Shown piece after piece: positions 17,571 through 26,970 of a DNA stretch of 64,000 nt. Made by a program: the position numbers and the translations under genes. Numbering within the stretch: the first letter of the stretch is position 1; each line of letters begins with the position of its first letter. The DNA comes from Lentisphaerota bacterium (lineage in GTDB: Bacteria; Verrucomicrobiota; Lentisphaeria; Victivallales; Victivallaceae), in the NCBI GenBank assembly GCA_017134815.1, contig CP071032.1, forward strand, positions 2,228,001-2,292,000, written 5' to 3'. The notes beneath the pieces are model-generated. The model made no database searches, was not told the DNA's origin, and saw only the letters and a program-made list of their open reading frames with translations.

Positions 17571-17670
17571 TATAATTAAGTATTACGTTAGTTAATTAGC
17601 GTTTGATTACGCTTTTCGAACCCTTGAGCTCCGGGTGGAAGGCACTTCCCTGGAGCTCGTTCTTTATTAT
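17571..17670 (+). ncRNA. Candidate small RNA ending in a long hairpin
   Basis: A TATAAT hexamer (17571-17576) is followed about 50 bp later by a near-perfect long hairpin: GAGCTCC (17626-17632) pairs with GGAGCTC (17652-17658), and GGAAG/CTTCC pair inside with a GCA loop. The plus-strand tail is GTTCTTTATTAT. A small GCGT/ACGC hairpin lies at 17599-17612. Together these could define an RNA of about 85 nt, convergent with the secreted-protein gene. No clear -35 was found, and the hairpin alone could act as a terminator. The rest of the gap from 17396 is AT-rich with no coding potential. Confidence 0.3.
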
Positions 17671-17695
17671 AGCGGTAGTTTTATCGCCAATGAGG

Positions 17696-18733
17696 TTATT
17701 TTATTTCGTTGACATTTTCAATATAGATTTCAGGCTGAGGACATTGCCTTACTTCGCGCAGTTCAATATTGTCTACAAAGGCGTCTCCAGTCATTTCACT
17801 GCTTATTATGATTTTGGCATAACGGGCCTCCGGCGGGATTTTTTCGCAGGCTGATACCTTCATCCACCTGTTAATGTAATCCTCCTCCGCGACAAAGGCG
17901 GTAGAATATGACGCTATCATCTGAGTTGCACTGTCCAAAGGTTTTTTGTTGCTGTCAAAAAGAATCATCAGGGCGCTGATTCCCTGAAACCTGCGCTCGT
18001 TGTTGACCTTCTTGGTAATTTTCAGGAAAAAACTCAGTTCATACATGGCCCCGGGTTTTACTTTGAAATAGTTATCAGTGAGGGCTTTGCCTGAAACGAT
18101 AACCAGTTGTTCGCCCCTTTCACCAAAGTAGGACCTGGGCAAGCCACTGCGCAGCAGCAGGCTGCGCTCCCCTTGAACAGAGTGTTTTTCGGAAACCCGG
18201 CTGCGCGCGACCTTGTTTTTCAAGGTAAAATATTTGTGTTCATGGTCATACAGTTTCCAGCCGATTGGGTGAATCTTGCCGGACCAGGTAGAATAAACCG
18301 TGTCGCATTTTTCCACTTCTTCAAAGCCGTAATTTTTAATCGGATTGAGTCCGGGCCGGTAGGCAGCTTTAACTTTTTCACTTCCGGAAGGTTTACCCGA
18401 CCATTTTCCAGTGTTCCAGCTTAAATGAAAAATTACTTCAGTATCCTCTGCAATTACTTTGTGCGGGATAAAGCATATTCTCGCTTTGTAGGGAGCGAAA
18501 GGAATTACATATATCGGCACAATTTCTCCATGCCGGTCAGCAACCCGCATTTTCAAGGAGGAAAGATCGACAGCCCGTCTGAAATCCATGGCAAAGGTAT
18601 ATACGCTGCGGGGTCTTTTGATATCTCCAGTAAAAAAATTAACACTCGCCTGATACTTTGCGGCATTCACCACAGAAGGAAGAAAAATTGCGGCTGAGGC
18701 AATCAGCATCAAAAATATTTTTCTGTAAAGCAT
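17696..18733 (-). CDS. Secreted protein with carbohydrate-binding-like C-terminal domain
   Basis: 345-aa exported protein of unknown function. The signal peptide is clear (MLYRKIFLMLIASAAIFLPSVVNA). Residues about 25-120 look like a beta-sandwich. Residues about 140-340 resemble a CBM4/9-type galactose-binding-like fold: NYGFEEVE near the start, GWKLYDHE, a GERSLLLRSG strand, VKPGAMYELSFFLK and the closing DAFVDNIELREV. The start was moved to the ATG at 18733, since GGAGAG lies just upstream of it and inside the longer frame. It is monocistronic. Glycan binding is inferred from fold-like pattern only. Confidence 0.65.
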   Translation of the reverse strand: MLYRKIFLMLIASAAIFLPSVVNAAKYQASVNFFTGDIKRPRSVYTFAMDFRRAVDLSSLKMRVADRHGEIVPIYVIPFAPYKARICFIPHKVIAEDTEVIFHLSWNTGKWSGKPSGSEKVKAAYRPGLNPIKNYGFEEVEKCDTVYSTWSGKIHPIGWKLYDHEHKYFTLKNKVARSRVSEKHSVQGERSLLLRSGLPRSYFGERGEQLVIVSGKALTDNYFKVKPGAMYELSFFLKITKKVNNERRFQGISALMILFDSNKKPLDSATQMIASYSTAFVAEEDYINRWMKVSACEKIPPEARYAKIIISSEMTGDAFVDNIELREVRQCPQPEIYIENVNEIK

Positions 18734-18973
18734 CGTGCTCTCCATTTTGCTAGTAAAAAATTAGGTTGCTGTTAATACAGTTTACATTTTTCGACTCAGT
18801 TTTCAAGAATATTTCAGGTTTCATGGCATATAATTGATGAATTGACTGCTTTATTAAGAATATTAACGGGATAGATATATTGTAAAAGTGTTTTTTTAAA
18901 CTAAATTATGTGCTCAATTGAATGTATAAGAAAGTTATTTCAAAGCAAATATTTATATACGGAGTCACACACC

Positions 18974-20710
18974 ATGAGAATGAGCAAACTTGTTGGTCGC
19001 CGCATTAAGGAAGACCCCAAAGATGCGAAAACCCCCAGCCACAAGTTCCTGATCAGGGGGGGATATGCCAGAATGGTTTCAGCCGGAATATATTCGTTAC
19101 TCCCCGTCGGCAAAAGAATTACTGATAAAATTGAAACGATTATCCGTGAAGAGATGAACCATATTGAAGGACAGGAAATCCTGATGCCGGTCGTACTGCC
19201 TGCAGAATTATGGCAGGAATCCGGCCGTTATGAATCAGTTGGACAGGAGCTGCTTCGCTTCAGCGACCGCAACGGCAAGGATATGGTGCTTGCCATGACA
19301 CATGAGGAAGGGGTTTCACATCTGATCAGAACAGAGTTAAGCAGCTATAAGCAGCTTCCCTGCATGGTTTATCAGATCCAGACCAAATACCGGGACGAAG
19401 CCAGGCCCAGGGCCGGTTTGATCCGGGTGCGTGAATTCATCATGAAGGATGGTTATTCATTCCATGCGACTAAGGAATGCCTGGAAAAATATTACCAGAA
19501 GGTTCATCAGGCTTATGAAAACATTTTTCGTCGCATTGGAATGAATGATGTGCTTTCAATAGAATCCAATTCAGGAATGATGGGTGGTAAAGTGTCACAT
19601 GAATTCATGGCGATTTCAGAACATGGTGAAGATACTATATTTGTTTCCCCCTGCGGCAGTTATCGCGCAAACCGGGAAATCGCTACTGCTGCCTGGGAAT
19701 TCAAAAAAGAAGTACCGCTGGAGTTGGAGAAAGTCCATACCCCGGGGACTGAAACTATTGAGGAAGTGGCAGCTTTTCTCGGCATGAAGCCGGCAAATAC
19801 CGGCAAGGCTGTTTTTTATCAGGATGCAGTAAACGGGGATTTGATTTTTGCTGTTATTCGTGGCGATTTTGAAGTAAATGAAAGTAAACTTCAGAATCTG
19901 CTCAAGGTCCCTGAGCTGAAATTTGCTGAAAATGATGCCATACGTGCTGTTGGCTGCGAGCCGGGCTATGCATCGCCGCTGTCAATTGATCCGGACAAGG
20001 TAACAATTGTTGTTGACCGTTCCGCCGTTGAGTCTTCAAATCTTGTGGTTGGGGCCAATGAAGCGCACTATCACTTCAAAAACTTTAATTTTGAACGTGA
20101 CATGCCGAGACACGATGCAGTTATAACTGCTGATATTGCCACGGTCAGAGCCGGTGATCCCTGTCCGGTAACTGGAGCTCCGCTTGAAGAAAAACGCGGT
20201 ATTGAGGTGGGCAATATTTTTCAGCTCGGTACTAAATATTCTGAAAGCATGGGCTGTAGCTTTCTCGATCAGAATGGCAAATCCCATCCAATTGTCATGG
20301 GCTGCTACGGTATTGGTGTCGGGCGGGCCATGGCCTCAGCTATTGAACAGAGTCATGACAAATTCGGCCCGATCTGGCCGATTACTGTTGCTCCTTATCA
20401 GGTACAGCTGTGTGCTTTGAATCCCAACAAGGAAAATGTCGGCGCAGAGGCTGAGCGAATTTATGAGCAGCTTTTGGCGGCTGGAATTGAAGTGCTCTTT
20501 GATGACCGCGGAGAAAAAGCCGGGTTTATGTTTAATGACGCTGATCTGCTGGGCATTCCGCTGCGCCTGGTGCTGTCACCTAAAACTCTGGTTGACGGTA
20601 AGATTGAATTTAAACGCCGCGGCTGTAGAGACGGTGAGTTGCTTGATATAACTACTGTTGCAGGTACAATACAGCGGGTTATTGCAGAAGAGTACGCAAA
20701 ATACGCTTGA
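18974..20710 (+). CDS. proS: Prolyl-tRNA synthetase, bacterial type
   Basis: 578-aa class II prolyl-tRNA synthetase of the long bacterial type. Motif 1 region PVGKRITDKIE leads to motif 2 TKYRDEARPRAGLIRVREFIMKD. The inserted YbaK-like editing domain (about 225-385) hydrolyses Ala-tRNAPro. Motif 3 is GCYGIGVGRAMASAIEQ, and the anticodon-binding domain (about 470-578) has DDRGEKAGFMFNDADLLGIP. ATG at 18974 with GGAG at 18961-18964 is preferred over an in-frame upstream ATG that would add 22 atypical residues. Monocistronic with its own terminator. Confidence 0.96.
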   Translation: MRMSKLVGRRIKEDPKDAKTPSHKFLIRGGYARMVSAGIYSLLPVGKRITDKIETIIREEMNHIEGQEILMPVVLPAELWQESGRYESVGQELLRFSDRNGKDMVLAMTHEEGVSHLIRTELSSYKQLPCMVYQIQTKYRDEARPRAGLIRVREFIMKDGYSFHATKECLEKYYQKVHQAYENIFRRIGMNDVLSIESNSGMMGGKVSHEFMAISEHGEDTIFVSPCGSYRANREIATAAWEFKKEVPLELEKVHTPGTETIEEVAAFLGMKPANTGKAVFYQDAVNGDLIFAVIRGDFEVNESKLQNLLKVPELKFAENDAIRAVGCEPGYASPLSIDPDKVTIVVDRSAVESSNLVVGANEAHYHFKNFNFERDMPRHDAVITADIATVRAGDPCPVTGAPLEEKRGIEVGNIFQLGTKYSESMGCSFLDQNGKSHPIVMGCYGIGVGRAMASAIEQSHDKFGPIWPITVAPYQVQLCALNPNKENVGAEAERIYEQLLAAGIEVLFDDRGEKAGFMFNDADLLGIPLRLVLSPKTLVDGKIEFKRRGCRDGELLDITTVAGTIQRVIAEEYAKYA

Positions 20711-20719
20711 TTTTAAAAT

Positions 20720-20760
20720 AATTGCTCCGTTTTTTCCCGGGTTTGCGGAGTAATTTTTTT
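20720..20760 (+). terminator. Terminator after proS
   Basis: ATTGCTCCG and CGGAGTAAT pair (one G-U) around a loop holding TTTTTTCCCGGGTTTG, followed by a run of seven T residues. Located 10 bp after the proS stop. Confidence 0.85.
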
Positions 20761-20919
20761 AGCTCATATCCCCGGGTTTTTGAATTCAAAGAAATTTATT
20801 TGCAATTTTGTTGCATTTTGCAAAAAATGAGCGCACATTATCATATTTTCGGTTGTATACTATTTTGGTAGAGATTAACCGATTTACATATAAATATTTT
20901 TTAATGAGAGGTATTCCAG

Positions 20920-21783
20920 ATGTGGGATTATAACAATAAAGTAATGAATCACTTCCTGCACCCTCAGAATGTGGGTGAAGTTGAAAACCCTGATGGGGTT
21001 GGGGAAGTTGGAAATATAACTTGTGGTGACGCGCTCAAACTAACTTTCAAGCTCGATAAGAATGGCCGTATCAGTGACGTAAAGTTTAAAACATTCGGCT
21101 GTGCAAGTGCTATCGCATCTTCTTCTGCTCTTACTGAAATCATTAAGGGCATGACTATTGAGGAAGCTGAAAAGGTGACAAACCAGGATATTGTAGAGCT
21201 GCTTGGTGAGCTGCCGGAAGAAAAAATGCACTGCTCAGTGATGGGAATGGAGGCATTGCAGGCGGCAATTGCCGATTATCGGGGCGAAGCCAGCCCGGTT
21301 GACGTCGATGATGACCACGAGGGCAGAATTGTTTGTAAATGTTTTGGCGTTACTGACAACAAAATACGTAAAGTTGCTTTGGAAAACAAACTCCATTCCT
21401 GCGAAGAAATTACCAATTACTGTAAAGCCGGCGGTGCCTGCGGCTCCTGTCTGGATGAAATCCAGCTGATTCTTGACGGACTTTGGAAAGATCTGTCTAA
21501 AAAGCCTGAAGAGTCTTCAGGCGCAAAGCTGGATTTTATGAAACTTCCTTTAATTCAGCGTGTTATTAAGGTTCAGGAAGTTATTGACGATGAAATTAAA
21601 CCTATGCTTGAAAAAGACGGCGGCAGTATTGAACTGATAGACATGAAAGAAAACACCATTTATGTCCGATTGCAGGGGCGTTGTGCTACCTGTCCGACCG
21701 CAAATGTTACGTTGAAGCATGTTGTTGAGGACAAACTCCGTGAGTTCCTGTTTCCGGAGCTGGTTGTAGAAAGCATCAAATAG
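20920..21783 (+). CDS. nifU: Full-length NifU-type Fe-S scaffold protein
   Basis: 287-aa three-domain NifU, the scaffold on which NifS-derived sulfur and iron form clusters. The N-terminal IscU-like domain (1-125) has the three ligand cysteines in NITCGDA, FGCASAIASSSAL and KMHCSVMG. The central BFD-like [2Fe-2S] domain (about 138-185) has CKCFGV and CKAGGACGSC. The C-terminal Nfu domain (about 205-287) has the CATCPTANVTLKH CxxC. nifS follows after 12 bp. No nitrogenase genes are seen, so this pair is the likely housekeeping NIF-type Fe-S system, as in several anaerobes. TATACT at 20856-20861 may be its -10. Confidence 0.95.
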   Translation: MWDYNNKVMNHFLHPQNVGEVENPDGVGEVGNITCGDALKLTFKLDKNGRISDVKFKTFGCASAIASSSALTEIIKGMTIEEAEKVTNQDIVELLGELPEEKMHCSVMGMEALQAAIADYRGEASPVDVDDDHEGRIVCKCFGVTDNKIRKVALENKLHSCEEITNYCKAGGACGSCLDEIQLILDGLWKDLSKKPEESSGAKLDFMKLPLIQRVIKVQEVIDDEIKPMLEKDGGSIELIDMKENTIYVRLQGRCATCPTANVTLKHVVEDKLREFLFPELVVESIK

Positions 21784-21795
21784 GATTTTCAGATC

Positions 21796-22983
21796 ATGAC
21801 TGACAATAAGACCATATACATGGACAACAATGCCACTACAGCCGTTGATCCAGAAGTTTTTGAGGCTATGCGGCCTTATTTTTGCGACTTGTACGGCAAT
21901 CCGTCCAGCATACATACTTTTGGCGGACAGGTAATGCATTCCATTAATCAAGCCCGTACTCAACTGGCTGATCTTCTGGGTGCGGGGCATCAGAATGATA
22001 AAGGCGAACACACTGAAATTATTTTCACCAGCTGCGGTACTGAAAGTGACAGTGCCGCCATCTGGAGTGCTTTGCAGGTTTGCCCAAAGAAACACAAAGT
22101 AGTAATGTCTAAAGTTGAGCATCCCGCTGTCCTTAACCTTGGTTATGAGCTTGAACGCCGCGGTTATCCGGTCAGCTATGTCCCGGTGGATTCGCATGGG
22201 CGACTGGACATGGAACGGCTGGAAGAAATGGTGGATGATGACACTGCGGTTGTTTCCATCATGTGGGCAAATAACGAAACCGGAAACGTTTATCCGGTTG
22301 AGGAATGTGCGGAAATTGCCCACCGCTACGGGGCGTTATTTCATACCGATGCGGTTCAAGCTGTAGGGAAAATACCCATGAACCTGCAAGACAGTCCGAT
22401 TGACATGCTCAGCCTATCTGGGCACAAGCTGCATGCTCCTAAGGGGATCGGTGCTCTGTATGTTAAGCGCGGTATCCGGTTCAGGCCGTTTCTGGTTGGG
22501 GGGCATCAGGAAAAAGGGCGTCGTGCCGGAACTGAAAACGTACCTTATATAATAGCCCTGGGCAAGGCAGCTGAAGTTGCGGGAAGATATCTGGAAGATG
22601 AGAATACCCGGGTAAAAGCGTTAAGGGATCGGCTTGAAGCCGGCATTGCTGCACGGGTTCCCAAAATACGTATAAATGGTGATTTAGAGAACAGGCTGCC
22701 CAATACAGCCTCAATCAGTTTTGAGTTTATCGAAGGAGAGTCTATCCTGATGCTGATGGATCGGCTTGGTATTTGCGCCTCCAGCGGCAGTGCCTGTACG
22801 ACAGGCAGTCTGGAGCCGTCGCATGTACTGCGGGCCATGGGGCTGCCTTATACTGCCGCGCATGGTACGATCAGGTTCAGCCTTTCCAGATTCAATACAG
22901 AGCAGGAGATCGATTTCGTGGTTGAAAGTCTGCCGCCGATTATTGAGCGGTTGCGTGAAATTTCACCATATTGGAACGAATAA
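21796..22983 (+). CDS. nifS: Cysteine desulfurase NifS
   Basis: 395-aa PLP-dependent group I cysteine desulfurase, producing persulfide sulfur for NifU. It opens with the typical IYMDNNATTAVDPEV. The PLP lysine is Lys211 in SLSGHKLHAPKG, and the active-site loop cysteine is Cys334 in ASSGSACTTGSLEPSHVL. HTDAVQAVGK supplies cofactor-binding residues. The long catalytic loop matches the NifS/IscS group. It is coupled to nifU and followed by a strong terminator. Confidence 0.96.
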   Translation: MTDNKTIYMDNNATTAVDPEVFEAMRPYFCDLYGNPSSIHTFGGQVMHSINQARTQLADLLGAGHQNDKGEHTEIIFTSCGTESDSAAIWSALQVCPKKHKVVMSKVEHPAVLNLGYELERRGYPVSYVPVDSHGRLDMERLEEMVDDDTAVVSIMWANNETGNVYPVEECAEIAHRYGALFHTDAVQAVGKIPMNLQDSPIDMLSLSGHKLHAPKGIGALYVKRGIRFRPFLVGGHQEKGRRAGTENVPYIIALGKAAEVAGRYLEDENTRVKALRDRLEAGIAARVPKIRINGDLENRLPNTASISFEFIEGESILMLMDRLGICASSGSACTTGSLEPSHVLRAMGLPYTAAHGTIRFSLSRFNTEQEIDFVVESLPPIIERLREISPYWNE

Positions 22984-23014
22984 CTGACGCTGTTTTTCAG
23001 CTGCGGATTTACAT

Positions 23015-23073
23015 CGGGCATAACACACTTATTTCTATTAGGCAAGCAGTTGTGATATGCCCGTTTATTTTAT
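23015..23073 (+). terminator. Terminator after nifU-nifS
   Basis: CGGGCATA (23015-23022) and TATGCCCG (23056-23063) pair perfectly, extended inside by CACA/TGTG across one mismatch, and the hairpin is followed by TTTATTTTATT. It ends the nif pair. The remaining gap to 23215 holds only AT-rich upstream sequence of the ABC gene. Confidence 0.8.
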
Positions 23074-23215
23074 TCATTTAAAAATATTTCCTCAGAATTT
23101 ATTGGAAATTAGTATTATCAAACAGTATATTACAATTTTCGTGGGTAATCGCGCACATATCCACAAGAAAGAATAAAATCAAAGATTCGTAACTTTAATT
23201 CAGGAGAGTGGATAC

Positions 23216-24313
23216 ATGGCTGAAGTAACACTGAAGAACATCTCAAAAATCTACCCGGGAAATGTTAAAGCTGTAAAAAACATCGATCTGGAAATTCATG
23301 ACCGGGAATTCATGGTACTTGTCGGCCCCTCTGGTTGCGGTAAATCCACTACTTTGCGCATGATTGCGGGTCTGGAAGAAATTTCTGAGGGGACTGTGCA
23401 TATTGGTAAACGTCAGGTCAACGATGTCCCTCCAAAAGACCGTGACATTGCGATGGTATTTCAGAACTATGCGCTTTATCCGCACATGACGGTATATGAC
23501 AATATGGCTTTCGGGCTTAAACTGCGTAAATTTAAAAAAGCCGAAATTAAGAAGCGGGTTGAGGAAGCTGCCAGAATCCTGAGTATTGAAGAATATCTTG
23601 ACCGCCGTCCCAAAGCCCTGTCCGGCGGGCAGCGTCAACGTGTTGCCGTAGGACGCGCTATCGTCCGTAAACCAGAAGCTTTTTTGTTTGACGAACCTCT
23701 CTCCAACCTTGATGCCAAAATGCGCGTTCAGATGCGTACTGAAATCAGCAAACTGCATACCCAGCTTGAAACAACCATGATTTACGTAACCCACGACCAG
23801 GTTGAAGCGATGACGATGGGTGACCGCATTTGCGTTATGAAAGACGGTATTATTCAGCAGGTGGATAATCCACTTAATCTTTATGATAACCCGGTTAATC
23901 TGTTTGTTGCCGGATTTATCGGTACTCCTCCGATGAACTTTTTCCATGGAGTGCTTGTCTCTAAGTCTGATGGTCTTTATTTTAAGGAAGAAACATTTGA
24001 AATTAAGATGATCAAGGAATGGGAGGAGGCTCTCACTCCTTATGTTGATAAAAAGATTGTTTTTGGTATCCGCCCGGAAGATATCTGCTGGAGCAAAACC
24101 GCAGATGGCGATTTTCCGACGATTGAGGCGGAGGTTGAAGTTATGGAGCCGATGGGATCAGAGACTTATCTGTATATGAATACCGGTGCCCATTCCTTTA
24201 TCGCCCGGGTTGAAGCCCATAATAAATTCCATGTTGGCGATAAGGTTAAGCTGCCGGTTTTCATGCCGAAAGCTCATGTCTTTGACGGCGCTTCCGAAAA
24301 CGTTATTGTATAA
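23216..24313 (+). CDS. ugpC: Sugar ABC transporter ATP-binding protein, UgpC/MsmX type
   Basis: 365-aa ATPase of the CUT1 sugar-import family. Walker A is GPSGCGKST, the Q-loop is in MVFQNYALYPHMTVYDN, the signature is LSGGQRQRVAVGRAI, Walker B is FLFDEPLSNLDA and the H-loop is YVTHDQVEA. The C-terminal regulatory OB region (about 240-365, FGIRPEDICW) is as in MalK/UgpC. No permease or binding protein is next to it, which fits the shared, multi-system ATPases of this type. AGGAG precedes the ATG. Confidence 0.92.
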   Translation: MAEVTLKNISKIYPGNVKAVKNIDLEIHDREFMVLVGPSGCGKSTTLRMIAGLEEISEGTVHIGKRQVNDVPPKDRDIAMVFQNYALYPHMTVYDNMAFGLKLRKFKKAEIKKRVEEAARILSIEEYLDRRPKALSGGQRQRVAVGRAIVRKPEAFLFDEPLSNLDAKMRVQMRTEISKLHTQLETTMIYVTHDQVEAMTMGDRICVMKDGIIQQVDNPLNLYDNPVNLFVAGFIGTPPMNFFHGVLVSKSDGLYFKEETFEIKMIKEWEEALTPYVDKKIVFGIRPEDICWSKTADGDFPTIEAEVEVMEPMGSETYLYMNTGAHSFIARVEAHNKFHVGDKVKLPVFMPKAHVFDGASENVIV

Positions 24314-24375
24314 ATAAGTAAGGTTGCAAAACCTGAGTTGTTATAAATAGTCGGAATGGCAGAATTATTCCGGTG

Positions 24376-24491
24376 ATCTTCGGGGCAAGGTGAAATTCCT
24401 GACCGGCGGTAAAGTCCGCGACTCCCGTCTAATGCGGGACTGATATGGTGAGATTCCATAACCGACAGTTACAGTCTGGATGAGAGAAGAT
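24376..24491 (+). promoter_or_regulatory. FMN riboswitch (RFN element)
   Basis: The conserved RFN core is readable: GGGGCAAGGTGAAATTCC, GACCGGCGGTAAAGTC, CGCGACTCCC, GGTGAGATTCCATAACCGACAG and TCTGGATGAGAGAAGAT. The P1 stem is ATCTTC (24376-24381) with GAAGAT (24486-24491). FMN binding should stabilise the aptamer and favour the terminator at 24.53 kb, lowering ribBA expression. Confidence 0.95.
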
Positions 24492-24533
24492 AGTGAAGAT
24501 ATGTTTGTCATATCTTGTCTTAATTGATTTTCA

Positions 24534-24561
24534 GCCCTGAATTAGTTTTCAGGGCTTTTTT
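24534..24561 (+). terminator. Riboswitch expression-platform terminator
   Basis: GCCCTGA (24534-24540) and TCAGGGC (24549-24555) form a 7-bp stem followed by T6. It lies between the FMN aptamer and ribBA, so control is probably by transcription attenuation. A further hairpin, AAGATATG/CATATCTT (about 24497-24515), could belong to the switching region. Confidence 0.85.
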
Positions 24562-24585
24562 ATTTTAAACAGACAGGTGATGGTT

Positions 24586-25782
24586 ATGTCGATAAAATTT
24601 GATCCGGTAGAAGAAATTGTAGCTGCGCTGCGTCGCGGCGAAATGGTGGTTGTCACTGATGACGAAAACCGCGAAAACGAAGGGGATTTGATTGCCGCTG
24701 CGGCCAAAATTACCCCGGAAGCAATTAATTTCATGGTCACTCATGCCCGTGGGCTGGTGTGTGTGCCTCTGGCAGAGGAAATTGCTGCTCCGTTGAACCT
24801 GAGCTATCAGCCGTCAGCGGAGGATCCGTATCGTACGGCTTTTACCCAGAGTGTTGACGCAAAAAACGGTACTACAACCGGAATATCGGCCTTTGACCGT
24901 GCCAGAACTGTAGAAGCTTTGATAGATCCGGCTTCGTCTTCAGGTGATTTTGTCTCTCCTGGTCATGTCTTTCCTTTGATAGCCCGGCAGGGCGGAGTTC
25001 TGCGCCGTGCCGGCCACACTGAAGCGGCGGTGGACCTGGCCCGCATCGCCGGCCTGGCTCCGGCAGGAGTGATTTGTGAAATTATGAATGAAGACGGTAC
25101 CATGGCCAGGCTGCCGGAGCTTGACAAGTTCCGTAAGGAGCACGGGTTAAAATGGTGTTCAGTTGCTGAACTGATTAATTACCGCCGGCGCAATGAAGTA
25201 CTGGTTACCCGTGGCGAAACCGCCAGAATGCCCACCTGTTTCGGTGAGTTTAAAATTGTGGCTTACAAATCAAGAGTGGATAATCTTGAGCATGTGGCAA
25301 TGGTTTATGGCGAAGTGGAAGGAAAGGAAAATGTGCTTACCAGAGTGCATAGTGAGTGTCTGACTGGAGATGTTTTCGGCAGCGTCCGCTGTGACTGCGG
25401 CGATCAGCTGCATACCGCGATGAAGCGAATAGTGGAAAACGGTTCCGGTATTGTTGTATACATGCGTCAGGAAGGTCGCGGTATCGGTTTATTCAACAAG
25501 GTGCATGCCTATAAGCTTCAGGACGACGGCTGTGATACTGTCGAGGCCAATGAAAAACTGGGCTTCGCACCGGATCTGCGGGAATACGGACTCGGTGTTC
25601 AGATACTTCAGGATCTTGGCGTGAAGTCTGTCAGGTTACTTACTAATAATCCATGTAAACTTATCGGACTTTCCGGCTACGACTTGAAAATAACTGAGCG
25701 AGTGCCGCTGGTTATCGAGCCGCAGGAGCACAATGTATACTATTTGCGGACTAAAAAAGAGCGAATGGGGCATATGATTTGA
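24586..25782 (+). CDS. ribBA: Bifunctional DHBP synthase / GTP cyclohydrolase II
   Basis: 398-aa fusion enzyme supplying both riboflavin precursors. The N-terminal RibB domain (1-200) has [13 protein letters not shown] (metal-binding acidic loop), [11 protein letters not shown] and [27 protein letters not shown]. The C-terminal RibA domain (about 205-398) has the zinc cysteines in [18 protein letters not shown] and the catalytic RQEGRGIGL. The ATG at 24586 was chosen because ACAGG lies 8 bp upstream; two earlier in-frame starts (GTG 24577, ATG 24580) overlap that SD. It is under the FMN riboswitch. Confidence 0.96.
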   Translation: MSIKFDPVEEIVAALRRGEMVVVTDDENRENEGDLIAAAAKITPEAINFMVTHARGLVCVPLAEEIAAPLNLSYQPSAEDPYRTAFTQSVDAKNGTTTGISAFDRARTVEALIDPASSSGDFVSPGHVFPLIARQGGVLRRAGHTEAAVDLARIAGLAPAGVICEIMNEDGTMARLPELDKFRKEHGLKWCSVAELINYRRRNEVLVTRGETARMPTCFGEFKIVAYKSRVDNLEHVAMVYGEVEGKENVLTRVHSECLTGDVFGSVRCDCGDQLHTAMKRIVENGSGIVVYMRQEGRGIGLFNKVHAYKLQDDGCDTVEANEKLGFAPDLREYGLGVQILQDLGVKSVRLLTNNPCKLIGLSGYDLKITERVPLVIEPQEHNVYYLRTKKERMGHMI

Positions 25783-25824
25783 CCTTTAATGTTATTTTTA
25801 TAGCATTTCAAGGTCAGATTTTGC
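25780..25824 (+). terminator. Probable terminator overlapping the ribBA stop
   Basis: TGACCTT (25780-25786), which begins with the stop codon, pairs with AAGGTCA (25810-25816), extended by AATG/CATT. The tail GATTTTG is only moderately T-rich. It may separate ribBA from ribH. The rest of the 184-bp gap before ribH has a GACCG/CGGTC hairpin just upstream of the ribH SD (GGAG). Confidence 0.4.
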
Positions 25825-25966
25825 CTGGACCGGATTGAAATAGACTTTTAAAGTACTAGAATATATTGTTTTAAACAAGTGAGAAAAAAGCAGCACAAGC
25901 TTATTTTATAGCTTCGTGGAGACCGGCTGCCAGAAATGTCGGTCATAAAAAACCGGAGACATTAAA

Positions 25967-26446
25967 ATGAATAGAAATGTTAAGAACATTTTCGAAGGGA
26001 CTATCGAAGCAAAAGATCTCAAAATCGGTATCGTTTGCAGCAGATTCAATGAATTTTTCGTCAGCAAGCTGCTGGACGGTGCAATTGATGCAGTAGTCCG
26101 TCATGGCGGCGAAGCTGAAAATGTAGAAGTAGCTTGGGTTCCAGGCGCTTATGAGTTACCTTTTGCGGTGAAAAAGCTGGTTGACCTTGATCGCTTTGAT
26201 GCGGTTGTTGCCCTGGGCGTGGTAATTCAGGGCGCGACGCCGCATGCCGGTTACATCAACGCAGAGGTTTCAAAAGCTCTGGCGCTTATTGGGCTTGAAT
26301 CCGGCACACCTGTTGGTTATGGACTGGTTACAGCTGATAATATCGAACAAGCTATTGAACGCAGTGGAACAAAAGCCGGCAACAAAGGTGCTGATGCGGC
26401 ACTGGCTGCAATTGAAATGGCTAATCTGAATAAAAAAATCAAATAA
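25967..26446 (+). CDS. ribH: 6,7-dimethyl-8-ribityllumazine synthase
   Basis: 159-aa lumazine synthase, condensing ArP with the DHBP made by RibBA. The family pattern is complete: GIVCSRFNEFFVSKLLDGA, WVPGAYELPFAVKKL and a C-terminal VTADNIEQAIERSGTKAGNKGADAA. The usual GAVIRGATPHFDYV motif reads GVVIQGATPHAGYI, keeping the His but with Arg to Gln and Phe-Asp to Ala-Gly changes in the phosphate-proximal loop. nusB follows after 5 bp. Confidence 0.94.
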   Translation: MNRNVKNIFEGTIEAKDLKIGIVCSRFNEFFVSKLLDGAIDAVVRHGGEAENVEVAWVPGAYELPFAVKKLVDLDRFDAVVALGVVIQGATPHAGYINAEVSKALALIGLESGTPVGYGLVTADNIEQAIERSGTKAGNKGADAALAAIEMANLNKKIK

Positions 26447-26451
26447 AAAAT

Positions 26452-26970
26452 ATGACAGGAAAAAACCTTACGATGGGTTCAGACAGTAATAAATTTGATC
26501 CTCGGCTGCACGCCAAAAGGCTTGGGCGTGAACTTGCCATGCAGTTCATGTTTCAGCAGGATTTGACTGGCGATGAGGAGTTTACTCTGCACTGGCAGCG
26601 TTTTCTAAATCAGGCTGTGGAGGAACACGGCTTGAAAGAAAATCGTTTTTCGCGCAAGGGCATTGAGTATGCCGAGTATCTGGTTAACGGCATCAGAGAG
26701 CATCATGAAGAAGTGGACAGTACTATTTCGGAAAAAGCTGATAAATGGGATTTTAAAAGGATGGCCAATGTTGACCGTAATGTCATGCGGGTGGCCGCCT
26801 TTGAAATGCTTTTTGTCGCGGAAGTTCCTCCGGTAGTCAGTATCAATGAAGCTGTTGAAATTGCCCGTGACTACAGTGGTGAGAAAGCGGGTAATTTCAT
26901 AAACGGGGTACTCAACGGCATTAAGGATTCATTAGACCGCCCCGCTAGAAAAGCCGTTAAAGAGTTATGA
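26452..26970 (+). CDS. nusB: Transcription antitermination factor NusB
   Basis: 172-aa all-helical NusB, which with NusE binds boxA RNA in rRNA antitermination. Family blocks are RLGRELAMQFMFQQDL, DKWDFKRMANVDRNVMRVAAFEML and VVSINEAVEIARDYSGEKAGNFINGVL. The start is ambiguous: ATG at 26452 has no SD, while ATG at 26473 has AGGAA 11 bp upstream and would give 165 aa. The ribH-nusB pairing is common in bacteria. The stop overlaps the ftsY ATG as ATGA. Confidence 0.94.
   Translation: MTGKNLTMGSDSNKFDPRLHAKRLGRELAMQFMFQQDLTGDEEFTLHWQRFLNQAVEEHGLKENRFSRKGIEYAEYLVNGIREHHEEVDSTISEKADKWDFKRMANVDRNVMRVAAFEMLFVAEVPPVVSINEAVEIARDYSGEKAGNFINGVLNGIKDSLDRPARKAVKEL

Noticed and set aside
21550..22323. 257-codon minus-strand frame across nifU and nifS
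   Set aside because: It is a shadow of two well-conserved plus-strand genes with complete motif sets.
20920..22983. Nitrogen fixation cluster
   Set aside because: nifU and nifS occur without nifHDK, nifB or nifE/N; such pairs serve general Fe-S assembly in anaerobes.
23243..23947. 234-codon minus-strand frame inside the ABC ATPase gene
   Set aside because: The plus strand encodes all ATPase motifs without a break, so this is a shadow frame.
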